Positions 36,340 to 47,122 of a stretch of 64,000 nucleotides of DNA are shown piece by piece. A program made the position numbers and the translations under genes. Source of the stretch: Straminergon stramineum (taxonomy: Eukaryota > Streptophyta > Bryopsida > Hypnales > Calliergonaceae); the NCBI GenBank assembly GCA_963920665.1, contig OY987272.1, positions 3,167,001-3,231,000 of the forward strand, in the 5' to 3' direction. Numbering within the stretch: the first letter of the stretch is position 1; the number at the start of each line of letters is the position of its first letter. Under the pieces are notes generated by a model. It was not told where the DNA came from and made no database searches. It was given only the letters and a program-made list of their open reading frames with translations.

Positions 36340-39300
36340 TTACTTCACACGATTTGCGAATGTCCATCTCACAGCTTTTGGATCACTAGCTTTCCTTTTC
36401 GCTGAGATTTTGATAATTGCACCGTGAGCAAGCATTCGCTGCAGTATGCGAGCAATGTTGTGGGCATCGTCCAGGCCAACATGGTGTGTACCAGTTAGAG
36501 GTATATTTAGGCCGTTCAGCATCGCCAGCATGCCCCCAGCCTGCAAGAGCCCGCCAACGGTTTTTTAGCAGCAAATAGAACCACTCAGACGAAATTACAG
36601 GAATCCCACAAGACCAGCGTGAGCTTACTGAATTGTACTAAGATAGAGAGATCCAGCATGAAGTAGAAAATTGTATGTCAGACCTCCAGCAGCTTACAAA
36701 TTCTAACAAATCAATGCGACTGTGGGATGATTCTACAGACAGCAACAAGATCTACACAACGATAAACCTAGTGCACGATACTCATGGCATAAATGGAAGC
36801 TGACAAATGAAGCTTTTGAGTAAGGTGCGTGTACCCGTTTCTTGTAGAAGTTATAGTAGATGTCCTTCAAGTTGATCCACTCATTGAAATATAGTTTCAA
36901 ATCAATGCCAGAATCACGACATTGCTCTGGAATCTTTGTCTTGACATCCCAGTTCCCACTGTCATCCAAATCGCTTTGTATTAGATACAGCTGGAACGTA
37001 AAAGTTCCTGCCCAGGATTCCCACCACAATTACGAAGATTGTCCGTTTCAAGCAACTTTGATCAGTATGGTCTACAATTGCAGAGACAATGATCAAGAAC
37101 GGCTTCACTATGGCATGCTGTCTTATTCTCAAGCTGTAATATACGATCTTAAGTTTCAGAATCTAAATTAACACCATCAAAATGCAAAACATGTTTGCTT
37201 GCTAGAATAGTCATGTGTTGATAGAACCAGTGCTCACCACGTAACAAAAGCTGCTCTTGTCAACTTGGATGGGTTTTTAGGGTCATAAAGTGAGCGGCTC
37301 TCCATCCAGCCCTCAAATGAATTCAAAACCTCTGTAAATGGTATAGCTGTGTCGTGCCAAACCCTGCAAAATATGAGAAATCAGACTGATCAGAGGTCCA
37401 GTTAATGAAATGACTGGTTTTATCGGCCAATTGTGTATGCATGATGCATCCCATCAGCACCTTCTGAGAACAATACCAAAATCTTAGACAAGGTACCTAC
37501 ACGAAATAGACATGGTATCCATAAAAAAGCTTTAAGGATGCGTATATGCCTACTTGAGACGGATTGATGGTCCATTAACTGTATTTATTACTCGATGCAC
37601 ACTTCTCTAGTACAGCGAAAGTGTACAGACCGAATTCGCAACAGTATGTCTGTACGTGGTCTCTATAAACCAAGGTGCTAGAGCTTACCTGTCTAAACCC
37701 CACTTCCCGTACTTCCCTTTAATATATTCGGCTTGCCTTTCTGCCGTCATTATGACCGGCCTTACAAAGCTGCATAAAAATCGAGCCCATTTTAAGTCAG
37801 TTTTACAAGTATGCAAGTTCATAAGTCACCAAGGTCTGCAAGATCCAAACCTCTGTAAAACCCATCAGCAACCCTCACAAATTGAAGACGAGGAAGAAAT
37901 ATACCGATGAAACCGATCAACCACTTCGAGAGTCTTCGCGTCAATCAGAAGCACGGGAAACTCCAATATCTCAACCATGCCTTCCAGGTCCAGCACCAAG
38001 TAGAACTCAAATGGTTGTTCCTTAACCCTTTTCAGGTCCACTGGTCTGACTTTTAGATTCGGGTAGACATGGTTAAATTTGTCGGTGTGCTCTTTCTCCT
38101 CCATCTACGCAACATACACCTTAAAACATTTGAGTGTTTGTTAGACAGCAGAAGTATTCTTCGAAAGGGACGTCATTCAAAGGCATTTCCATCCCAATAT
38201 AGATCGGCAAGTTAGACGGAGAGTATACCATCAGTTCATCACTAGTACTGTACACTACCTCTCAAAGGTTTCAATGCATCACAAAATGTACTCTCAAGAG
38301 CGGACTGTACTCTCGCAATTATTTCATGAGACTCACTACATCTTTTCACCTTAAACACTTCGCTCTCACAATGTCCATCGTATCCTTAGATGAATCCTTC
38401 AATATTCTGAGGATCATCAGATTGTGCATAGTCACCAACGCAAATGATGAACTGGACTAAAAGGATTGGCCAGAGTCGGACTGTCTTGAACGCAGGTGAT
38501 GAAAATTCTATAAGGACTGGCCAGTGACACCGGTAAAACGTAAACCATACACACGGAATAAAATCATTCGTGATATCATGTTGCAGTTGTCACTAATTCG
38601 TAAGGGCATCATATTATTTCACAAATCCAGGATTTACCTCAGTTCCCTACTATAGATAGCAAGATCAGTCAACCAACTGTTCTCAAAAACCTTAAACTAG
38701 AAACCCGAAACCTGAAACCGTAAAACCCTAAGACCTATTATTGTAGCTAAAATTAGTGAAAATTTTCCACAATGCTCCCTCATCGTCATCAATTACCACA
38801 ATGTCCTCAAAATCCAATTGTTATTAGCCAATCAACAGATACGCCAGATAAATCACTGCCAAATCTTAAACCTCACAACCATGCAGTACACAATCATAAA
38901 AGCATCATATTACTTTACTAATCCAGGGCAAATTCAGGTCGCTACTATAGTGAGCAAGTTCAGTTAACCAATTGCTCTCTAAAACCCTAAATCCTAAACC
39001 CTTAAAACCTTAGATGAATGTCTCTCCTAAAAGAATGCACGATGCTGATTCATCGTCATTTATTACCAGAAATCCTCCAAATAATCACCAGACACGCCAG
39101 AGAAATATTCAGTCGATAAGAGGCACGTGACTGCTTCAACCAACTCTCCAAAACCTTAAACCCTAAACTCTAGATGAGTGTCTGTACTGACTACTGAAAG
39201 AAATGCACAATGCTCTCTCATCGCCATTAATCACCACAATTTCTCCAAAATCAATAGTAACAAGATAATCAACAGACATACCAGGCAGTTGACTGCTTCA

Positions 39301-39891
39301 ATCAACTATCTTCAAAAACCTTAAACCCTAAAAACCCTAGATGCGTAATATCTCTACTGAAATAATGCACCATGCTCTCTCATCATGACCACCTACCCAA
39401 ATCTCTTAAAAAAACAAACAAGATAATCAACATAACGTAAATCTTCAGAAGATACGAAGCCAGGTTACAGAGGCCATTAAACGTACCAACGTACACAACC
39501 CTTGCGTGAAATAGTAGCACATTGGTTTTCTCTGCTTCCTACTCCTCGCATCGTCGACATGCCGTTGATTCTCCGCCTCCAAATCTTCGTTCACAAGCTC
39601 AAATTCGCGCATAGCAGCGCGAGAGACTTCCTCCTCCTCCTCTGTCTCAACCAAGCTCTCGTTCAACTGCGAGACCGAGGAGGATACGGTATCAGCATCC
39701 GAAGCAGACGACCGAATGGAAGCGCACCTCGAATTCGGAAATGGCCGCCAAAAATTCCAAGCGGCGGACTGGGAAAGCTCCTCGCGATGAAGATGCGGCA
39801 ACGGGCGTGGGGGCTTTCGAAAATTCGAAACAACGGGATTCACGAGGGATCGGCTGGGTGAGAAAACCAAAGTGCGCAATCGGAGCGCCAT
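36340..39891 (-). CDS. ERI1-like 3'-5' exoribonuclease, DEDDh family (plant ERIL1 type)
   Basis: Trims 3' ends of RNA; the plant ERI1 homologue has been linked to chloroplast rRNA processing. Exons in transcription order: 39891-39487, 38104-37905, 37769-37689, 37363-37238, 36958-36835 and 36540-36340; all junctions are GT-AG with matching phase, giving 378 residues. The DEDDh residues are present: D174 and E176 in LVLDLEG, D275 in CGNWDVKTK, and H332 and D337 in THHVGLDDAHN. The order VEILEFPVLLIDA, RFVRP, VWHDTAIPF, IPEQC, EWINLKDIYYNFY and RILQRML follows the plant family. The N-terminal 60 residues (MALRLRTLVFSPSRSLV) look like a plastid transit peptide, followed by an acidic stretch and KPMCYYFTQGLC. 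The ATG at 39889-39891 is the first in the frame. Confidence 0.92.
38630..39440. repeat. Degenerate tandem repeat with telomere-box motifs in intron 1 of the exonuclease gene
   Basis: Four copies can be aligned by the block (C)AACCAACTNTCTCNAAAACCTTAAACCCTAAA, beginning near 38670, 38965, 39133 and 39296. Each is followed by a GCACNATGCTCTCTCATCG-type block and an ATCACCACAATNTCTCCAAA-type block. Spacing is uneven (about 290, 170 and 160 bases). Many copies contain AACCCTAA. Confidence 0.65.
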
Positions 39892-41206
39892 CGCCTGCAG
39901 GGAAACAACAATGGTGGACACCGGGGGTTTTCAAACCTAATTGTGACCCCGAAGCAAGCAAAAATCACGATCTTCCTACAAGAATTTGATACATGAAGAG
40001 TACACAGAATCTTCTATCAGAATCAAAAACCAACAATGCAGGATCAGACATTGACTTCAGGGATGCGTAGAGCACTTGCTTTAGGTTTTTCTAGGTGTTC
40101 CAAGGATCCATTAGAACACAGCATTATACAGAAAAACAAGCAGTACCGACAGATAAGTTTACACACCGACGTTCTATTTCGAAACTGAAAACTCATGCAA
40201 ACCAAAGATTTGAAATTGTTGCTACTAGTTCAAAATTTCATGAAATCAGTAACCGTAAAGTGTAATGGAAAGATCAAGTAGTCTGTTTTCAACATATAAA
40301 ACATTTGTATGCTGAAAAGATTGAAAGAATACAAGAATTTGGCTATGTATTGCTACATGTCTACCATCTAGTATTTCTTCCTTAGACACAATCACATCAT
40401 TCTTTCTATGAAGGGAGTGGTGAAATCAAAACTTCAAGCATGTTCGTAGATATCTCTTCTCATTTTCTTTGCATTGATTCAATAAGTTCTTCCCTATTCT
40501 TAGGCAGAGACTCATTCTACATAGACATAGTCTTACGTTTTTTTCTATAGGTTTTATGTGGGGTTGAGATCAAAGAAGTTTACAATCCATGTTAAGTTAT
40601 TCATACCAAATGAGCACTGTGCACTCTATTGCCAAGATTAGAATCTCTTAATTGCAAGTGGTTTAAAGGAAAGGACTCCAATATTTTAATTGATATGATC
40701 AAGAGAAGTTGGCAAGTGCAAGAGGGATGCTTGCAAAAAAGACTTCTGAAGGTGATTGTACAGTGTAAACTTATTGAAGGTGATTGCTTAGTAAAGTGTG
40801 TTAACTTATTCAAGTTGATTGTACAATGGTAGAGAGCTGAACTGTATTTATTTAGGGAGTCTTGTCCCTTAGAAAAGGCCTCTATTGCTTGGGGGGTGTC
40901 TTGAAACCAACCTTAGCTATAGTTTCAATGCAAACTTTCACTTGTTTCACATTAGTACAAAATTTTCTACTTGTACTTGTAAGGTAAGTACTTTCAACAC
41001 CAATAAAAAAAACTGCAACATCTAGATTCTTGCCTAGAATGAAGACATTAATTTAGAGCCATGTATAAAGTTTAAACATTATAACTTTGTGTTGATTTAT
41101 GGTACACCTATCACTACATCAAAATGATTATTTTGTATGGATGAATAATTGGTTAGTATGAAAATTAGTATGACCAATCTAACATTGTTGTCAATACACA
41201 CTACAA
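39892..41206. other. Upstream region of the exonuclease gene, then AT-rich DNA
   Basis: The first 200 bases or so probably hold the promoter and leader of the minus-strand exonuclease gene. The rest is AT-rich with no supported gene. A small internal repeat (GTGATTGTACA / GTTGATTGTACAATGG) lies at 40750-40830. Confidence 0.4.
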
Positions 41207-42158
41207 TTAACCCCTAAAGGACCAAACATTGTTTTTTGGCAACATAGCGATTTTGGGTAGCTCACTACGGATGGAATTTTTATTTTTTTTCTTTGAAATT
41301 TTCACACAACATGTGCTTGAGGAGTAGCTTTAAGACCCAACAATTTTCATAACTTTTGAATACATGGTTAAAAAGTTATTGTATGATATGTTGTTTTCAT
41401 TGCTCGGTGGGCAACCCAGGTAGCAAAAAAAACTTTTTTTTAAATCATCTTTTTTTAAAATAAAAATTTAAAATTTATTTTCCTAATTTATGTACCCACT
41501 GAAAGCTTTGAATCATTCCATTTTGATTTATGAGATGAAAGTTATGAAGAGTTTTAGTTGTGGGTAGTTTGTGGGTAGTAATGAAATTTCTACTCTAAAA
41601 TAAACTTTGAAGACCTTTATTTCACTCAATTTTTAATATTTGTGGAAAAAAATAAAAACATGAGGTGTAGATTGTTTATTAAAACATTTTAACCATTGGG
41701 ATTGCCATTTTTCAATTCCATAAATAAATTATTAACAATTTAGTATTTTGAATCAATCTCTACTTCTTTCAATTTACTATTTTTTTCCTATATGTTGTAC
41801 AATTCCAAATGATCTAAAATTTTTCAAGAATGTAGCCAATATGACTTGAAGAATGTATGCAAAGAGTTACAACCATTTTGGACATTTTTCATAATGATCT
41901 GACCTTGTGGAGTGCATCTGCCCGGATTTTTGCAGGGCCAAAAAATGGCTTTTTGTCACTTCAAATGCTAATATCTTGCAATCCAAACGGTGGAAATTTT
42001 TGAATTTTTTTCCACATCTTCCCAAACCAGCTTACTACAAGATCCTACGGTTACATTTGTCCGAAAATGTTGTTTTTCTAAAATTTGGTACTTATACTAG
42101 AGATGACAGTTTTAGAGCGTTTTTGGTGAAAACATAGTCAAATACCTTTAGGGGTTAA
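41207..42158 (+). mobile_element. Family-1 TTAA element, full-length copy (952 bp)
   Basis: It starts TTAACCCCTAAAGG and ends with the exact inverted complement CCTTTAGGGGTTAA. It is very similar along its whole length to 26789-27743, including the ACCAAAC...GCAACATAGCGATTTTGGG block next to the left end and GATGACAGTTTTAGAGCGTT near the right end. It has no open transposase frame. It is the best-preserved copy in the window. Confidence 0.8.
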
Positions 42159-43392
42159 ATGCTACAATGCCATCACTACAACTCAAATTGAATAGTATGT
42201 CCTTGTGATAAACCACACTAAACCATTTAGGTGTAGCACTCAATGAAAATTCATAACTTATTCTTCTCTTGTTCAATAATGCAAATTAGAGTAGAATCCC
42301 TTTTCACTTACTAATTCAATTGGATGCCATTGTAACTATGCTTAGTTGCAATTTGTGACCATATGTAAGGAGACTACACTACTTGTCTTTCTACAAAAAT
42401 ATTTACTAACCATGGCTACAATGACACACACCTCCTTTTTTGGAAAGGGCAAAAAAGAAAAGAAAAAAACATGCTCAATAATTTCATTTAGATTTGATGT
42501 GTGAAGAAATTAAGGGACCATATTAAAGAACAAAGGCTATAGACTCTATTGTTGGGCCAATATCATGTGTTCATGTTGTGGAGGCTCTTGACTTATTGGA
42601 CAACCTTGAGATAACTTTTGTTTTACATGATGACAAATGTCCCATACAACAAAGTAATAAGTTACTTACTATACCTTATCTCCTTATTGGTATGACTTTG
42701 AATCTTGATTAGTATGACTTTTGACATGTAGATGATTAATTAGTTGAGAATTGAATTGAACTTATGAACCAAATTTTCAAATTTTTATTTTTTTATGATG
42801 GTATAGAACCGGATGTAATACTACACTTGATTTAAGGTGAAAACACCTAGAATTGTCAAAATAAACAATTCATCATTCTCGGAGGCACCCTTTTCAAGAA
42901 AAAACAAACATTTTTGTATTGCTAGCAATTGAAAATCATGAATTTAAAAAAAAAATTATAATTTTTGGATAAGACATAAAATTACTTTGAATTTTCAAAG
43001 TAGAAGTTCTCTAGGCCATTGAAACCATTACACGGCTTGGTTATAAAGCCAAAATCTAAAGAATCAATAGCCAACCAATCACAATTAAATATGGGAACAA
43101 CTTAATTGCACTTTTAGGGATACTTTCAATAGAAGTCTACTTGTCAAGAATGGGTACACAAACAATTTTGGGTGTTTTTGCCTGATACATGAAAATGTAG
43201 TGAGAATGGTTTTCTTTATCCATATCCACCCCATACTAAATAAAAGTTTATTGTGCCAGCTTGTAATCAATTACAATAATTTTTGAAAATACATAAGCTT
43301 TCAAAAATATAGGACTTGGTCTCTTCTTTCTAGTGGTACCTTCATTGAAACAACCAATTTGGACCATTTGGACCATTAATAAAAACATTAGT
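42159..43392. other. AT-rich DNA, no gene seen
   Basis: No coding region is supported. It lies between a family-1 element and the 3' end of the PLATZ-type gene. Confidence 0.45.
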
Positions 43393-44238
43393 TCATTGCG
43401 AAGGTGATCGTATAGGTGTGTTTTGCTTTCTACGATTTCGTTGCTTCCTAATTAAATTTGGTTGATCAGTAATGTCACTTGGTGACACGCTACTAGAATC
43501 TAATTGACCTTTACTATTACCCAACAAGTTTTTCATTGAGTCGAATAATTGCATCTTGATTTGTGAGTAATCACTTCTTGATTTCCTCTTTTGAGGACAT
43601 TTAATTTGACCATTCCAAACAAGAGTTGGTAAAGGTTTTTTCTTGTCAATCACATGCTTCAAATTTTTGTGAATTTTCAAGCTTGCGTCACTTATTAAAT
43701 TTATTGATGTTGACCTTTTCATTTCATTTTTGATGCTCGTAGTATTTGCTTGAACTTGACATATTTTGCCACTTCTAGATTCCACCAAGCATTGGAGTGA
43801 ACAATACATAAATTGGTCATCTTCAAATTGATGATTACAAATTTTGCAACCAAAGGTATTTGTTTTTTTACCCGGACGCTTGAAAATATAGTACACTTGC
43901 TTACTATTGAATTTAAAATCACGGACAAGATTCAAGTGGATTCTTCTCATTTGCAATTCTTCAGCTTGAATAGATAATTGTTTTAATTGCTTGTCAATTC
44001 CTTCAGGGGTTCCGAATCGAAGCTGGAAAATTTTATTCAGAACTTTGCAATTGTTATGACCTTCAAGCATACATATTTCACATATACGTGAATGACATTC
44101 TGTACAAAAATAATTTTTTGATATTTGTTTTTTTGACGTTTTAATGTTACTGTGCTTGAAACATAAAGGATGTTTGATATTGTTTTGAAGTTGAAACAAC
44201 GAATAAAACCAAGGTGGAAAGCTATTAGCATTCTCCAT
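43393..44238 (-). CDS. PLATZ-type zinc-binding protein, divergent and intronless
   Basis: PLATZ proteins are plant zinc-dependent, DNA-binding regulators. One uninterrupted frame runs from ATG at 44238 to a stop at 43393 (281 residues). It begins MENANSFPPWFYSLF, matching the family start P-x-W-L-x-x-L-L. Zinc-ligand clusters follow in the family's order: LCFKH, FCTECHSRICEIC, HNNC, then FGCKICNHQF and FMYCSLQC near residues 130-150. The usual IQTYVINSA/RPQPR core is strongly altered (LNLVRDFKFNSKQVYYIF, KRPGKKTN). The C-terminal 130 residues are basic, Lys/Ser/Asn-rich and unlike any domain I know. Most PLATZ genes I know have introns, so this may be a retrocopy. The frame is intact despite AT-rich surroundings full of repeats. 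Function is inferred from the zinc pattern only. Confidence 0.72.
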   Translation of the reverse strand: MENANSFPPWFYSLFQLQNNIKHPLCFKHSNIKTSKKQISKNYFCTECHSRICEICMLEGHNNCKVLNKIFQLRFGTPEGIDKQLKQLSIQAEELQMRRIHLNLVRDFKFNSKQVYYIFKRPGKKTNTFGCKICNHQFEDDQFMYCSLQCLVESRSGKICQVQANTTSIKNEMKRSTSINLISDASLKIHKNLKHVIDKKKPLPTLVWNGQIKCPQKRKSRSDYSQIKMQLFDSMKNLLGNSKGQLDSSSVSPSDITDQPNLIRKQRNRRKQNTPIRSPSQ

Positions 44239-45999
44239 CTTTATAAAATTTTCACTCGAATAATTAATATTGCAATTTGTCACTGTTATGACACACTAGA
44301 TGTCATGTTAGAAATAAAATGATTTTATAATGAACAATTATATTCATGATACAGTAGCACACACCATTTTTTGTGTACTTTAGTTCTTTAAATATTGTAT
44401 CCTGCCAAAAAAATAAAAGTAGTAAAAAGTAAAATAAAAGTTATAAAAGGTAAAAGAAATGAATAGTTATTTTTATTATGTATCTCTAATTTGGCATAAT
44501 ATAATTAAATTTAACTACATTTAATCTATTTTGGAATTTTGAAGTTCCTCTTGAAATGAAAGACTAATGTAAAACAATAAAAGCAATAATACGAATTGTT
44601 GATAAGTAGGTCCTCAAATAATCATTGACCAAAAATCATCACATCTTAACTCTTGCCTATAATAGAAGAAATAATTTTGAGCACACAATTTGAATATTAG
44701 AATCTAATGTCAACTTATAGTACATTTACATTCTATCATAAGCACTTTGAAAATTCATAACATATTCATATGGTGTCCAAATAAGGTCCATATAGAAAAT
44801 TTGATTAGATTTCATAGTGCATCTTCTCCCAATTTGAACCCCAACTATATTGTCATTAAAAAATTTCCTAACAATCCTAACATCCTACCCAACCTAACTA
44901 GCTAGAAATCTACAACTTTTTAAAATCTTGGATAGCCTTATATCTAACTATGCTCTCTTTGCTAACACCCATTGTGTGAACAACCATAATTAAACTTAGA
45001 TCCAATTTGTGGTAATTACCTTTGTGTTCTTCATTATTTTGATTTGTATCTGCTCTTGTTGACGAGCACTTGTGAGTTTCTTCTATTATTCTTGCTATAT
45101 CATTTTGTAGCAGGTTTTGTAGTTGTGCAGAATTGTAGATTGTATGTAAGGAAATTGAGGTTCCCTTGCAAGTGTTGTATCAATGTATTCCAACCTTTTG
45201 GTGTTTCAACATTTCAAACATATATATTTTAAATATCAAAGAACAATTGTACTACAATGAAGAGTTCATAATCAAACATTCCTACCTTTATATCTTCGCT
45301 TCAATCAATATTTGTCAATGTAAAACAATTCTTTATCATTCACTCTTGCATCCCTATAGTGCCATTGTGCTCATTCTTGAATACTTCAGGTTTAACCCAT
45401 TAAGGAGTAGATAGTCAAATTTTAAACAAGAGATGAATGCAAACATGTTCCTGTTTTCATTCATCTAATTTTTTGGTTGATTTCTTGTTTTAGTTCTCTT
45501 AAAATTGTGAAGAATACATTTCAAAACTTTTCTTTGCAAATATTTTGACTTCAAAAAGGAACTTTTTTAATTCAAAAATCACCCATCGAAAACAACTTGA
45601 GTAAATAAGTAAAATGAAAATCTTAAGAAATCACCATGGAGAAACTTTATCATTTTGAACTTAAAAAAATCTTGTCAAAAGTAGAGATATTCAATTGATA
45701 ATCAATTTTAGAAAGAATTTTTAGTTTGTAGTTTAAAGGTTGATTGAAAAATATTAGTTAGTGTAGCAATAGATCTATTGGTATGAGTATCATCTATAAA
45801 TCCTATTTTACAACTTTTGTTTACCCCCTAAGCACTTTGACGTTTGCTTGGATGAAAGTCATCCTAATTTGAGGAGATACTTTATCAAGTTGTCCTATCT
45901 AATAGCTGGCTTTGGTATTACTAGAATAAATATTTTTCTGAAATTACAAATGTACAAGTAAGTCAAAATTGCTTTCACTTTGGTTCAAAACTAGATTTG
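44239..45999. other. Upstream region of the PLATZ-type gene and AT-rich repeats
   Basis: No gene is supported. The stretch 45835-46020 resembles 61205-61450 (shared ATGAAAGTCATCCTAATTTG, GATACTTTATCAA and TTGTCCTATCTAAT blocks), so it is a dispersed repeat. Confidence 0.4.
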
Positions 46000-46307
46000 T
46001 AAATTGCATTTGGATTTATAATTGACTTGTATTTCTTTTGGAATGACTATAAGGCACAATTGCATGCAATCTAATCACATTGGCTACTCTTCCGAAGGAA
46101 AGGTTTTAGCTCTCACCATTTGCAAAAGAAAGGTTCAAACACATTATACACCTCAAATTCTTTCCAAAAGATTTTGATTCTCTCTTCTACAAAGGTGGGA
46201 GCTTAACCTCTATTTAGGAAGAAGAGAGTCAATGTAATTAGATTGCATGCAATTGTACTTTGGTGTCATTCCAAAACGAAATTGAAGTTGATTAATGCAA
46301 TTTAGGA
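46000..46307. mobile_element. Fold-back element with about 110-bp arms
   Basis: 46000-46112 and 46198-46307 are imperfect inverted repeats sharing CAATTGCATGCAATCTAAT, TTTTGGAATGAC and AAATTGCATT in mirrored order, around an 85-base centre. The right outer part is also duplicated directly at 46346-46416 (80-base shift). There are no open frames. It looks like a fold-back or MITE-type element. Confidence 0.65.
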
Positions 46308-46418
46308 TGAAAAGCAAACTAAAGACCAAAGAGAAGATAACTTCATCATTCCAAAATGAAATTCAAGTTCATTAATGCAATTTAGGATTAAAAGCAAACT
46401 ACAGACCAAAGAGAGGCT

Positions 46419-47122
46419 TGATGACTTTCAAGGCTTTTAGGATAACTCTATTGTGTTATTTGGATTGTAACACACAGAGCTTTCAATTGCAATAACTCAT
46501 TGAATTGTTGAATTTTCTCAAAGATTTGAAATGGAGTAGAAAGATAACTTATATCTATTCATTTTTTGAAGTTTAAATCGAAACCAAAAATAGATACTCT
46601 GAAAAGTTACACTCAAGTTTGACCAAGACATATCCACTATTTGGATGCAGAGATCTTACCTTTTACCTTTAGAGTCTAGGGAGTTAAGAATGACGGTCTA
46701 AGAACATAAAACATCAACGAAGGTCATCATGAGAATCAGCTTCTGCATAAATAATTCATGAAAACCGCCGATCGGTAGCTGTTGTTAAGAGGAGCATAAG
46801 AACGACCTTGAGATTCAACTCGAATGTTAAAAGACGTGAAAACAACTCAGAAGCAGTAGAACCCATTTACAAAAACCCCATGCCATTATTCTGACAGTGA
46901 ACCGCAAAATCTCACTGAACACTGAACACCAATTACATTACAATAAAAAATTTACAACTTGACCAATGAAACATTCTGCAACGTCAACTCAAGCACTAAC
47001 TTTCTGCGGGTGCAAATTCATACAATATCTCTCTAGCGGGACTTTGCCGAGCGATACTCCTCAAGAGACCAAAGCCACGACTGCGTACTCTCCCATCAAC
47101 TGTAAAAGCCTCAAGTTGCCTG
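46419..47122. other. Intergenic DNA, probable 3' UTR of PAN3
   Basis: 46470-46600 carries a fragment related to the family-2 repeats (TTGCAATAACTCATTGAATTG, GGAGTAGAAAGATAA). From about 46700 composition becomes gene-like, consistent with the 3' UTR of the minus-strand PAN3 gene. Confidence 0.35.
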
